The notes: generated by a model not told the origin, from the letters alone. 64,000 nt of DNA from an uncultured Myxococcales bacterium (GCA_903842345.1 CAIMLR010000014.1:186001-250000); one strand, 5' to 3'; counted from the first letter of the stretch, positions 39,007-48,124 are shown. A program made the numbers and translations.

Positions 39007-40242
39007 CTACTTCACGACAATCTGGAAAGTTCGCACGTCGACCGGCGTCTCATCCTTCATCCACGGATGGGAGAGCTGGAACGCCAGCACATAGGTCCCC
39101 ACATCCGCGACGTGGAAGTGAAAGCGCCTCACACCGCTCCCACCCACCGCGTGACCCGCGCCACCGCCCGCGGGCGGCGTGAAGTCACTGCCCAGCATGG
39201 CCAGTCCAGCCGCCAGCCGCGTCACGGTCCACGCCAGGCCTGATCCGGCGGACTCCGGCAGCGGCACGCTCAAGTCGCCAGGCGCCGTTTCGATCATCGC
39301 CATTGGCCCGGTGGTGTGCAGCTGGTCCGTCTGCAAGCGCACCGTCCAGGCATCGTAGGCCATGCACGGCGCGGTGTGACTGTTCAGGTCGGCATCCTGA
39401 GTCGGCCCAAAGAACGCGTAGTCCAGATCGCCAAAACCGCCGTCGCCAAACCGCGTTCCCCAGGAATTCTGGATCTTCACCTTCGCCGTCGCGTCGTCGT
39501 AGCCGATGGCCAGCACGGTGTGGATCCCCACCCCGTGATCGGGCGCCTCGGGGAGCGGCACCGACGGAGTCAGAACGCCCGCGGATTGTGGATAATTGGC
39601 GGGATCGTCATCCGCTGGCAGGGGAAAGGAGCCGGTCTCCCAGGTGTGCGAACCGCGCCCGTCCTCTCCATCCTCCACCGACTTCGCCACCGTGAACGCG
39701 ATGGGCACCGGAAACCCGTCCGCGATTGACTGCTTGAGCGCGCGCAGCGTCGTCACGGGCGTCGCCACCACCACCTTGCGGTTGAGCGCGTCGTCAAACG
39801 CCTCCTGCGGCGGTTTGTCGGCAAGTCTGCCCACGTCATAAGGCCAGAGGCTCTCCACGCAAACGCCGTAACTCTCAAGAGTTGTCACGACATTGGCAAT
39901 GATGCATCCGGAATCCTCAGCAGGCGGCTTCCCTTCGACGAGCACGCGTGTGGCCCAATAGCAAAATAGGCGCGAGAGCGGCTCATCGACGCCATCCCGC
40001 AAATGCAGGAACCGGAGGGCGCTGGTAAAAGCGTGCGCTGTGCAGGAGCCCAGCGGATCCTGATCCATGACAGGCGGACACCGGTCGCGAAGACTCGCGG
40101 ACGGCGGCGGCTCCGGGAGGGGAGCCCCTGCGGGCGCGATCACAAGCGCCGGGCGGTTCTGCGGATTGGCGGGGTGACGGTGGCGGAGCTTGCGCACGGT
40201 GCCGTCGGCATGAATGGCTGGGGAATGCGTCGTTTTCATCAT
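39007..40242 (-). CDS. papain-like protease with C-terminal chagasin-like domain
   Basis: 411-residue protein. The first part is a C1 papain-family cysteine peptidase: oxyanion Gln61 and nucleophile Cys67 in QDPLGSCTAHAF, the catalytic His in GIHTVLAIGYDD near residue 238 and Asn in IQNSWGTRFGDGGFG near 258. Residues about 313-411 resemble the I42 chagasin family of papain inhibitors: GDLSVPLP, GLAW near 337, GGSGVRRFHFHVADVGTYVLAF, HPW near 391 and RTFQIVVK line up with chagasin. The inhibitory NPTTG loop is degenerate (ESAGSG), while the RPW-type loop is kept as HPW. No signal peptide is seen. ATG 40242 (followed by a second ATG) is the best start. It is divergent from a Ser/Thr kinase gene. 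Confidence 0.85.
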   Translation of the reverse strand: MMKTTHSPAIHADGTVRKLRHRHPANPQNRPALVIAPAGAPLPEPPPSASLRDRCPPVMDQDPLGSCTAHAFTSALRFLHLRDGVDEPLSRLFCYWATRVLVEGKPPAEDSGCIIANVVTTLESYGVCVESLWPYDVGRLADKPPQEAFDDALNRKVVVATPVTTLRALKQSIADGFPVPIAFTVAKSVEDGEDGRGSHTWETGSFPLPADDDPANYPQSAGVLTPSVPLPEAPDHGVGIHTVLAIGYDDATAKVKIQNSWGTRFGDGGFGDLDYAFFGPTQDADLNSHTAPCMAYDAWTVRLQTDQLHTTGPMAMIETAPGDLSVPLPESAGSGLAWTVTRLAAGLAMLGSDFTPPAGGGAGHAVGGSGVRRFHFHVADVGTYVLAFQLSHPWMKDETPVDVRTFQIVVK

Positions 40243-40594
40243 CAAATGAACAAGCTCCGCGCCCTGCGTCCGAATCCGTGGCGCCACGTTATTCGTCACA
40301 AGGCTGAAATGGAGTGCGATGGGGCGGCCCGTTGCACGTGCTGTTGACGCCGGGCGCCCTCGCAGCGCCCGACCATCCGGGATGAGCATGACGGGTCAGA
40401 GGGAGACGTCAAGCTCGGCACGCCCACCGGCGCCATCCATCCGCATCGCGTCTGCCCCACTTGATTCACCCGGAACGGCTCCTCACCGTGACGCTGGTTC
40501 TCACGCGCCATCCGCGTCGCCGAATCGTTGTTGACATCGTTGCCAGCGCTGGCATAAGACAACCTGTACGATTCATGCAACCCGTGGAAGTTTC
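40243..40594. other. divergent intergenic region
   Basis: Region between the protease gene and the kinase gene, expected to hold both promoters. A near-consensus promoter for the kinase is listed separately. I see no further gene; the protease frame stays open leftward to 40389 but the extra residues do not look coding. Confidence 0.5.
40531..40559 (+). promoter_or_regulatory. sigma70-like promoter for kinase gene
   Basis: A perfect -35 TTGACA (40531-40536) is followed after 17 bases by ATAAGA (40554-40559), a partial -10 match. Transcription would start near 40566, about 29 bases before ATG 40595, which is preceded by GGAAG. Confidence 0.5.
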
Positions 40595-43033
40595 ATGCCG
40601 AACGGACTCATAAAGCCCAGCATCGATGCGGATTTTTTTGACATGACGGTGGGCGTTACCGGACAGCTTGGGGGCGCTGCGTGGACGCTGCCGGAGTCGT
40701 TCCTCGGTCGCTTCCAGATTGGTGCCGCGCTGGGTTCCGGCGGAATGGGTCAGGTCTTTCGCGCCGTTGACCTGGAACTCGACGAAGAAGTGGCGCTCAA
40801 GGTGCTGCACGACTCGGTCGGTTCGCTGCCGGAGCAGATGCGGGAGCAACTGCGCCGTGAGGTGAAGGCGACGCGGCGGGTGGTCAGTCCGCATGTGGTC
40901 CGCACGTACGAGTGCGGCATCGAGGGTGGGCGACCGTGGTTCTCCATGGAGTTGATCGACGGCGAATCGCTTCTCGGGCTGCTGCGGCGTTCGGGAAGGC
41001 TGGCGACCGCGCAGATTGCCGCCATCGGCATCGCCATCTGTCACGGCCTCACCGCCGCGCATCAGGCCGGCGTGGTGCATCGCGATCTCAAGCCGGGCAA
41101 CGTCCTCATCGGCCGCGACCGCGTGGCGATCTGCGATTTTGGCCTCGCCCACCTCGACTGGCATCATGACCATTCGCACTCGGCGGTGGGTACGCCCGCC
41201 TACTTCGCGCCCGAACAAATGAGCGGCCAACGGGTGACTCCGGCCACCGACCTGTTCGCGCTGGGCGTCGTGCTCTACGAGCTGGCCACCGGGCGCACGC
41301 CTTGGCTTGGCGATTCCCTCATGGCGCTCGCCATGGCGCGGGTCACTGAACCCATTCGCGATCCGTGCCAGCTGGCACCTGACCTGCCGGCGAGCCTGGG
41401 GAGCCTCATCCTGCAGTGTCTGCAGGTCGATCCGGCCAAACGCCCGGCTTCAGCCGCGGCCGTGGCGCAACAACTGGCTGAGCTGACCTGTCCCAGCGAC
41501 CAGACGCCAGCGGTGCGGGTGCCGCCCGTCAACCTCCCGCAAGCGCGTAGCTTGGCGCCGCCGCGCCTCGTGGTGCTGCCCTTTGCCAGCGTCGGTGCGG
41601 TTTCCGATCTGGCGCTCGGCTTGGCGGAGGACATCACCGGCGCGCTGATGCCGCACAAACAGCTGCGCGCAGTCGCGGCGCGCGTGGCCCGCAGCTATGC
41701 CGATGAGACGCGTGAACCCGCGGAGATCGGCCGCAGTTTGGGCGTCGATTTCGTCGTCGATGGCAGTGTGCGCAAGCTCGGTTCGGGTGTGCGCATCCAG
41801 GCGACGATGACTGCGTGCCGCGATGGCGCCGTGACGTGGAGTCAAACCCTCGACTGCGACGAGGCGCGCGCCCATCAAGTCCACGATGAGATCGCGTTTG
41901 CCGTGGCGCAGGAGCTGATTGCCGGCGTGACGCGGGTGACGACGACGCCAGAGGTGACGAATCCGGAGGTGCTGCAGGCGTACCTGACAGGGCGGCGTGC
42001 GTACAGCGCGGCGATGGCCAGCTTCAGTCCAGCGCAGTTGCAGGACGCCATCCGTCATTTCGAGCGCGCGGCGGAGCTGGCGCCCACTGAGCCGCTGGTG
42101 GCTGCCGGGCTGGCGATTGCGGTGAGCGGTCAGCTCGCGGTTGAAGCCATCATTTCCACTGGACTGTTGCAGCAAGCGCAGCGGCTGGCGCTGCGGGCGA
42201 TTCAGTTGGCGCCGCAAAATGGCGAAGCGTGGCTCGCGCGCGGGCTGGCGGAGATGCACGCGGGGCAGCCGGTGGCGGCGACGGCGGCGTTCCGGCGGGC
42301 CATGAGCCTGGCGCCGAGCTTGCCAGCGCCGCGGGTACAGTTGGCGGCGCTGCTGGCCGATGCCGGCTGGTTGGTGCAGGCGCGCCAACAGCTGGAGGTC
42401 GCGCTGGAGCTTGGCGGGGACGCCACGGCGATCCTCGGGGAATTGGCGCGCATCGCGGTGTTGGAGGGCGACACGGTCGCGCGCGAGGGCGTGCGGCGAC
42501 AGAAGCGCGCGCGCGGGCTTGCGCCCTACTCGATTTGGCGCGGCGTGTATTCCGCGGCGCTCGCGACCAACAACCGCGCGTTGTTGCTGGAAACGTATCG
42601 AGAGATGGCGGCGCATCAGGCCACGCCGCTGCCGCCGTTCATCGAGGCGCTGTACGTCGTGCTGGGGTCGGTGCTGCGCGAAACGCCACCCGATGCGCAC
42701 CTCGCATTGCTGCCGACCGTCGGCTTTGGCGATGGGGCGACGCCGACGCGCCGCTGTCGCACGCTGCTGTTGTGGATGGAGTTGCGCAAAGGCGAGGCCG
42801 ATGTTGAATGGATTCTGGACACGCTGCGGCAGGCCATCCGCTACGGCCTGAGCGACGCGACGTGGTTCGATCGGTCTGATTGCCTCGCGCCGGTGCGCGA
42901 TCTGCCCGAGTTTGGCCAGATGCGGCAGGTCATCGCGCAGCGAACCGCGAGCATCGTCGACGCGTACTGCAGCGATGCCAAGTCACAGCCGTCGCGGCCA
43001 GCGGATGTGGGCATGGAGACTGAGGGTTTTTGA
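40595..43033 (+). CDS. Ser/Thr protein kinase with TolB-like and TPR regions
   Basis: 812-residue soluble eukaryotic-type kinase. Residues about 37-295 are the kinase: GSGGMGQV glycine loop near 48, catalytic Lys in VALKVL near 68, HRDLKPGN near 162, DFGLA near 181 and GTPAYFAPEQM near 200, so it should be active. A segment from LAPPRLVVLPF (about 321) to about 445 matches the TolB/FlgO-like domain found after kinases and adenylate cyclases in bacteria. Residues about 450-720 are tetratricopeptide-like helical repeats for protein binding. No transmembrane helix is seen. Such proteins are abundant in myxobacteria. A near-consensus promoter lies upstream. The gene is divergent from the papain-chagasin gene, which may be functionally related; that link is inference. 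Confidence 0.93.
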   Translation: MPNGLIKPSIDADFFDMTVGVTGQLGGAAWTLPESFLGRFQIGAALGSGGMGQVFRAVDLELDEEVALKVLHDSVGSLPEQMREQLRREVKATRRVVSPHVVRTYECGIEGGRPWFSMELIDGESLLGLLRRSGRLATAQIAAIGIAICHGLTAAHQAGVVHRDLKPGNVLIGRDRVAICDFGLAHLDWHHDHSHSAVGTPAYFAPEQMSGQRVTPATDLFALGVVLYELATGRTPWLGDSLMALAMARVTEPIRDPCQLAPDLPASLGSLILQCLQVDPAKRPASAAAVAQQLAELTCPSDQTPAVRVPPVNLPQARSLAPPRLVVLPFASVGAVSDLALGLAEDITGALMPHKQLRAVAARVARSYADETREPAEIGRSLGVDFVVDGSVRKLGSGVRIQATMTACRDGAVTWSQTLDCDEARAHQVHDEIAFAVAQELIAGVTRVTTTPEVTNPEVLQAYLTGRRAYSAAMASFSPAQLQDAIRHFERAAELAPTEPLVAAGLAIAVSGQLAVEAIISTGLLQQAQRLALRAIQLAPQNGEAWLARGLAEMHAGQPVAATAAFRRAMSLAPSLPAPRVQLAALLADAGWLVQARQQLEVALELGGDATAILGELARIAVLEGDTVAREGVRRQKRARGLAPYSIWRGVYSAALATNNRALLLETYREMAAHQATPLPPFIEALYVVLGSVLRETPPDAHLALLPTVGFGDGATPTRRCRTLLLWMELRKGEADVEWILDTLRQAIRYGLSDATWFDRSDCLAPVRDLPEFGQMRQVIAQRTASIVDAYCSDAKSQPSRPADVGMETEGF

Positions 43034-43152
43034 GAGGTGCCGCCGATGCCCGGGCTGCGCGGGGGCAAACGGTTACCCTACCCGCTTGACCCCGCGCGTC
43101 CGCGCCCTTTCGTGTCCCGGTGCGCAAGGTCATCGGCAACACGGAGTCCATC

Positions 43153-43566
43153 ATGAAGTCCCTCAGTTTCATCGCCTTCGCCCTGAGCATCGCTCTGGCG
43201 CTCCCCGCCTTCGCACAGGCACCGGCAGCGCCGCCCCCACCTGCGGCCAAGCCCGACCCGGTGGCCGACGTGAAGCGCGACGTCCACGCCGCGAAAGAGG
43301 ATGCCGGGAGGGTGGTTGACCAAAAGAAGGAAGAGGTCAAAGCGGCCGCACATGAGGCGACGGACGCCGCCAAGCGGACCCTGCAGGACACCAAGGCCGC
43401 GGCGAAGAAGGCGCTGAACGAGAAGAAGGAAGCGGCAACGCGGGCATGGGCTGCGAAGAAGGAGGCCGCCAAGCAGACGTACCTGGAGAAGAAAGCGGCG
43501 GCGAAAAAGGCGCTGACGGAGAAGAAAGAGGCACTGAGGAAGGCGCTGGAGGAGAAGAAGGAGTAG
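43153..43566 (+). CDS. secreted LEA-like 11-mer repeat protein
   Basis: 137-residue exported protein. A signal peptide ends near AFAQA (about residue 21), followed by a Pro/Ala linker. The rest is an Ala/Lys/Glu-rich amphipathic helix. From nucleotide 43405 to the stop it is built of five 11-residue units (KKALNEKKEAA, TRAWAAKKEAA, KQTYLEKKAAA, KKALTEKKEAL, RKALEEKKE), and looser 11-mers precede them. This periodicity is the signature of group 3 LEA (desiccation-tolerance) proteins and of apolipoprotein-like helices. CGGAG lies seven bases before ATG 43153. A periplasmic stress-protective or membrane/peptidoglycan-associated role is inference. It follows the kinase gene by 119 bases. Confidence 0.75.
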   Translation: MKSLSFIAFALSIALALPAFAQAPAAPPPPAAKPDPVADVKRDVHAAKEDAGRVVDQKKEEVKAAAHEATDAAKRTLQDTKAAAKKALNEKKEAATRAWAAKKEAAKQTYLEKKAAAKKALTEKKEALRKALEEKKE

Positions 43567-43733
43567 TCGCCGGCCAAATTGCCTCGTCCCGGTCTGCAGG
43601 TGCGGCTTGGGCGAGCCAGTGAACGCAGTTTGTCACAGGCTCGCAAATTAGCCTGGCAGCGAGGGGCAGGCCGCAAGCCTGGATGCGCACGCCGCCATCG
43701 GCAGCCTGACTTGACCCGACCGCTTGACGCGGC

Positions 43734-44669
43734 TCAGGGGCACTGCTGCTGGATGCAGCCGATGAGGTTGAGGAGCAACTGGCCGCCGCCAACAGCAAAA
43801 CACATCCCGCTGTTGCCTTGGTTGTAGCAGGTCGCGGCCGTGACGCAGCCGAGGTCGGTCATGCAAGCGCCGTAGCTGTCCCCGCAGTTTTGCACCTGGC
43901 ACTGCTCGTTGGCGGAAATCGGGAAGGAACAGTCCTTGGGGCACGTCAGGTGCGTCTCGCCGCCATCGCATTTGCCATTGCCGCACGTGTTGGGGCCGCC
44001 GCCGGGACCGGGGTTGGCCGCGGCCAAGCAGTTGTGGGCGCGCGCGCACGTGACCAACGGCTCCAACGCGTTCACAAGCGTGGTGTAGCTGAGGTCGGTG
44101 GAGCACGCTTGGACGCAGCTCGTGTCAAGGCAGGCCTGGGCGCATGCCGCCGCGTTGCTGCAGCCGCCTGAGCTCTGACAGGCATTCCAGGCGGTCGCAC
44201 ACGACTGTTGCGCGCACTCCGTCCAGGTCGGTGCGCCGCAGTCCACTGGGCAGCTTGTGGATGTCTCGACCGGGGGCGCGCACTTGCCGTCACCGCACGC
44301 GGGCACGACCGCGACGTCCGGCGTGGGGCCAACGTCAAAGCCGAAGATGCCGTCCAACGCCAGCAGGACGTCCGGCTGGGATGCGCCGTCGTCGCCCGGG
44401 CCAACATCGGGCGGCACAAACGCGTCGATGGGCGGGAGGGCGTCAGGAAGCGGGGGCAAATCGCTCAGCGCGACGTCCGCAACCGGAACGTCAGCGACGG
44501 CAGCGCCATCCCCCGGCACGTCGTCGAGCGAAGCGGCATCGGCCAGAGCGGCGTCAGCGCCGGCATCGTCCGCGCCGGCAAACTGCGCCTGCGGCAGGGG
44601 CACTGCCGGTCCACTGCACGCTGTGAGCGCCACACTTGCTGCCACCACGCCGAGCCACACCTGCATCAT
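43734..44669 (-). CDS. Cys-rich lipoprotein
   Basis: 311-residue lipoprotein: lipobox LTAC (Cys18) and a long Asp/Ala/Pro-rich spacer to about residue 120, consistent with a flexible surface tether. The Cys-rich part contains two CGxGKCxxxETxxxCPxDC motifs (CGDGKCAPPVETSTSCPVDC and CGNGKCDGGETHLTCPKDC), also found in the somatomedin-B lipoprotein at 26741-28306, separated by short helical hairpins with paired Cys. The function is unknown. Two consecutive ATG codons occur (44669 and 44666), with AGGAA upstream. It converges with the LEA-like gene. Confidence 0.82.
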   Translation of the reverse strand: MMQVWLGVVAASVALTACSGPAVPLPQAQFAGADDAGADAALADAASLDDVPGDGAAVADVPVADVALSDLPPLPDALPPIDAFVPPDVGPGDDGASQPDVLLALDGIFGFDVGPTPDVAVVPACGDGKCAPPVETSTSCPVDCGAPTWTECAQQSCATAWNACQSSGGCSNAAACAQACLDTSCVQACSTDLSYTTLVNALEPLVTCARAHNCLAAANPGPGGGPNTCGNGKCDGGETHLTCPKDCSFPISANEQCQVQNCGDSYGACMTDLGCVTAATCYNQGNSGMCFAVGGGQLLLNLIGCIQQQCP

Positions 44670-44964
44670 TTGCCACTTCCTGGTCGGCGATCGGCTGCAC
44701 ACGCCAGCCGAGGCGGCGACACGGTACTTCCGCCCGGCGCCGGGCGCAATCTCGTCAGGCGCGTTTGTCAGCCACACGACGAAAGCCAGGCAGGCGCGCG
44801 CGTCAGGTGGACATGCGTCGCGACGCGGAGCTGGAAGGGACGGGGCCGTGTGTGCAGCCGCTCAACGACAGCGTGCTGCGGCACAATCCGTGGCTTCAGA
44901 CGGGCAAGACGCGGCGTGCCGCGCAGCCCGGGGTGCCCGAGCTGCGCGGCCGCTAGCGTTGAGG

Positions 44965-46920
44965 CTAGTCCCAGCAGTTGCCAATGCCGATCTGCGGGGC
45001 GTCGATGCTCAAGCCGGAAACCAGCGGCACAATCGCTTCCACCGCCGTGATCTTGTAGCCGATGCGGAACTGGAAGTGCTTGGTCAGCATCGGCTTGGGG
45101 ATCAACATGTACTCACCGGTCGGCGACATCGCGCTCGGGTCCCGCCAGTACGAGTCGTTGTACGTGCTGATCGGATCCTGGAACGTCGCCCAGTTCTTGC
45201 CGTCGCCGGTCCACTGCACCGTGAGGTACTGGCCGCCCGTCGCCGACAGGCTGGCGCGCCACTGAAACGCGAGGACCAGCGACTGGTTGTACTGATTCCA
45301 GCTCGTCGCAGCGGGGTCGCTGTACAGGTACGTCGAGGTCGCGTGCGCGGACAGGTCGATCACCGGGCTGGTCAGGAAATACCAATCATGCGGCGTATTG
45401 CTGATGTCGCCGCCGATGACCGTGCCGGCCACATAGCCGTCGCCGTCGGCGTCGTCATCGCTCGCCGGATCCGCCCAGCCAAACGTCTCGCCGGTCGACG
45501 CCATGGCCATGCCAATCTGCCATTCGCCCTGCAGCTTCCAGCCTGCCGCCGTCTTGAACGTGCCGCTCCACACCGTGCTGTTGTTTTGCTTGCACACGCC
45601 ATCGGTGTAGTCGCAGGTCATCGTGCTGCAGGTCGTGGCGTTGTACGGGCCCTGGTCGCACGTGTTCGGCGTGCCTTCGCAGACCGTCTGGGTGCAGGTG
45701 TCCGCCAGCGTGCACGGGTCGCCGTCGTCGCAAGTCGCGGCGTTGGCGAGGTTGACGCAGCCGCCGACGGCGGAGTCGCAGCTATCGGTCGTGCACTTGT
45801 TGTCGTCGTTGCAGGTGGTCGGGTCGCCGGCCAAGCACGCGCCGTCGGCGCAGAAGTCGCCGTTGGTGCAGGGATTGCCGTCGCTGCAGGCCGAGTCGCT
45901 CAGGTTCTCGTGCTTGCAGCCCGTGACCGGGTCGCAGGAGTCCTTGGTGCACTGGTTGTCGTCGTTGCAGTTGAGCGAGCCGTCCGACAGGCACTGCGCG
46001 TTGTAGCAGTACTGGGCGGTCGTGCACGGGTTGCCGTCTTCGCAGGTGGCGTCGTTGTTGTCGGTGTGCAGGCAGTCGCCCGTTGCGGCGTCGCAGCTGT
46101 CGTTGGTGCACGCGTTGTTGTCGCCGCAGTTCTTGGCGACGCTGACGCACAGGCCGGCGCTGCAGGCGTCGTCGACGGTGCACGGGTCAAAATCGTTGCA
46201 GGGGTCTTCGTTGTTGACTGACGTGCAGCCCGTGGCGATGTCGCAGCTGTCGGTCGTGCAGCCGTTGCCGTCTTCACAGTCGACGATGGCGCCCGGCAGG
46301 CAAGAGCCGGCCGCGCACGCGTCATTCTTCGTGCAGGCGCTGCCGTCTTCGCACGTCGCGGTGTTGGCGAGGTTGATGCAGCCGCTGGCCTTGTCACAGC
46401 TGTCGTCCGTGCACGGATTGTTGTCGCTGCAATCGGTGGCGGCGCCGGGCAGGCATGCGCCGGCCTTGCAGGCGTCGCCCTGCGTGCAGGTGTTGCCATC
46501 GTCGCAGGTCGCCGTGTTGCTGGCGTTCAGGCAGACGCCGTCCGTGCTGCACGTGTCGTCCGTGCAGGGGTTGCCGTCGTTGCACGCGGCGGTCGAGGTG
46601 CAGCCGCTGGCGATGTCCGCGGTGTCCGCAGCGTCGGTGCCGGTGGCCGTGTCGGTGTCGGGCGCGATGGCGTCCGTGCCGCTGGCGTCCACATCGCCGC
46701 TGATCGTGTCGCTCTTGATGTCGAGCTTGCTCAGGATGTCCTGATCGACGTCCACGCCGTCCAGATCGATGTCGTTCAGGTTGACGCCGTCGAGGTCGAT
46801 GACGTCGCCGTCGGGCAGCGTCACGGTGTTGCCGCAGCCGATTGCGGCCAGGCTCACAAGCCACAACGCGATGACTTTAAAGGAATAAGCAGAGGCAATG
46901 CCTCGACAGGAATGACGCAC
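44965..46920 (-). CDS. lipoprotein with twelve CTDC-type repeats
   Basis: 651-residue surface lipoprotein. GTG 46920 with GGAG upstream gives a signal peptide with lipobox AIGC (Cys29), followed by a tail rich in Asp, Leu and Ile (DLDGVNLNDIDLDGVDVD) and an Asp/Ala/Thr linker. Twelve copies of CxDGNPCTxDxC, each followed by GxC and about 20 residues, fill about residues 100-460. They match the Dictyostelium slime-mould (CTDC) repeat of prestalk extracellular-matrix proteins. The C-terminal ~180 residues (from SGTFKTAAGW) are Trp- and Tyr-rich and look like a beta-sandwich binding module. A role in matrix or cell-cell adhesion is inference. An upstream in-frame ATG (46986) is a less likely start. 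Confidence 0.87.
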   Translation of the reverse strand: MRHSCRGIASAYSFKVIALWLVSLAAIGCGNTVTLPDGDVIDLDGVNLNDIDLDGVDVDQDILSKLDIKSDTISGDVDASGTDAIAPDTDTATGTDAADTADIASGCTSTAACNDGNPCTDDTCSTDGVCLNASNTATCDDGNTCTQGDACKAGACLPGAATDCSDNNPCTDDSCDKASGCINLANTATCEDGSACTKNDACAAGSCLPGAIVDCEDGNGCTTDSCDIATGCTSVNNEDPCNDFDPCTVDDACSAGLCVSVAKNCGDNNACTNDSCDAATGDCLHTDNNDATCEDGNPCTTAQYCYNAQCLSDGSLNCNDDNQCTKDSCDPVTGCKHENLSDSACSDGNPCTNGDFCADGACLAGDPTTCNDDNKCTTDSCDSAVGGCVNLANAATCDDGDPCTLADTCTQTVCEGTPNTCDQGPYNATTCSTMTCDYTDGVCKQNNSTVWSGTFKTAAGWKLQGEWQIGMAMASTGETFGWADPASDDDADGDGYVAGTVIGGDISNTPHDWYFLTSPVIDLSAHATSTYLYSDPAATSWNQYNQSLVLAFQWRASLSATGGQYLTVQWTGDGKNWATFQDPISTYNDSYWRDPSAMSPTGEYMLIPKPMLTKHFQFRIGYKITAVEAIVPLVSGLSIDAPQIGIGNCWD

Positions 46921-47197
46921 GGGAACTCCGATATTTTGCGAACCAGATGGTAGGAGCCGCCCAACCGCATGGGCGACGAGCGGCATGCTAATCGAAGTCG
47001 GACCAGAAGTAACGCATTTGGTTCGCCCGCACTGCGTCAGCACGAGAAGCGCCCGCGATTCGCTTGTGAAAACTGCAAAGGAACTGCGCTGGGGTCTACA
47101 CGATAGACCCCGTCCCCATTCCATTCCTCCCCCGCCGCTGTCCGGGAGGCCGCCCTGAACGAGCCGCCGTACTCCTCTCGAACGGGCTTTGCGGGCC

Positions 47198-48124
47198 CTA
47201 CTTCATCGATGCGAGGTGCGCGTCCAGCTTGGCGAGGGTCTGCTTGCCCCCCTCGATGGCGTAGCCCAGGAGGCCATCGCGGAATTCCCTGCTGGGGCAC
47301 TCGGCGGTCAAGGTCACCAGGGTCTTCGCCCCCACCTCCTCCAAGGTCACTCTGCCCCGGAAATGCACCTTCTCCCAGTCGCCAAGGTCGTACACCAGGC
47401 GTTCGGGCGCCTTGATCTCGATGTACGTGCTCTTGTTGGGGTACTCGGTGCCATCGGGCCCGATCATCTTGAACTTCCATACCCCGCCCACGCGCACGTC
47501 CTGCTCCACGTCCACGTTCCTGAAGCCCGTGGGACCCCACCAGGCGTTGACGTGCTTGGGATCGGTCAACGCCTTCCACACCCGCTCGCGCGGCGCGTCC
47601 ACGACCCGGGAGTTGGCGATCTGGCGCTCGGTGGCGGCCAGGTGGGCCTCCAGGTTGGCGAAACTGCCGCCGAAGCCCTGGGTCATGCCGTCACGGGCGC
47701 CGTCGAAGGTCGCGTTGCCGGCCGCATCGGAGTTGTGGGGGGCCCACGCAACCGTCACCCTGCATGCGCCTGGACCTGCGTCCTCAAAGGTGGTCGTGGC
47801 GAGCATCTCTTCGGGCCAACTCGGCGCCATGGGATGACGAGTGACGCCGCCATCCTTGTCGGAAAAGGACTGGATGAGGACGATCTTTTCGTCCGGCACC
47901 AGCTCCAGGTAGCGCTGCTTGCCCCACATCTGGCTGCCGTCGGGGCCTTGGAGGCCGTAGTGGTAGATGGCGCCCACCTTGATTTCGCCGCTGGCGAAGA
48001 TGTTCCTGAAGCCGGCTGGGCTCAGCCATTTGGCGAGGTGGCCGATGTCCGTGTTGGCCTGGAAAACCAACTTGCGCGGGGCGTTGAAGACGCGGGAAAT
48101 GCTGAAGGGCTGGAGACTGCTCAT
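47198..48124 (-). CDS. tandem AHSA1/SRPBCC domain protein
   Basis: 308-residue cytoplasmic protein made of two START-like (SRPBCC) domains of the AHSA1 type in tandem. The first (about residues 1-150) has SISRVFNAPRKLVF, WLSPAGF and MWGKQRYLELVPDEKIV. The second (about 160-308) repeats the pattern as SRVVDAPRERVWKALTDPKHVNAWWGPTGF and ends in GGKQTLAKLDAHLA. These folds bind hydrophobic ligands in a cavity; bacterial members are often single-domain and of unknown role. AAGGAA lies before ATG 48124. Fusion of two domains points to an internal duplication. Confidence 0.88.
   Translation of the reverse strand: MSSLQPFSISRVFNAPRKLVFQANTDIGHLAKWLSPAGFRNIFASGEIKVGAIYHYGLQGPDGSQMWGKQRYLELVPDEKIVLIQSFSDKDGGVTRHPMAPSWPEEMLATTTFEDAGPGACRVTVAWAPHNSDAAGNATFDGARDGMTQGFGGSFANLEAHLAATERQIANSRVVDAPRERVWKALTDPKHVNAWWGPTGFRNVDVEQDVRVGGVWKFKMIGPDGTEYPNKSTYIEIKAPERLVYDLGDWEKVHFRGRVTLEEVGAKTLVTLTAECPSREFRDGLLGYAIEGGKQTLAKLDAHLASMK

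Noticed and set aside
44257-46221. Plus-strand open frame opposite the CTDC-repeat lipoprotein
   Set aside because: Its repetitive Val/Ala/Arg composition simply mirrors the repeats of the real gene.
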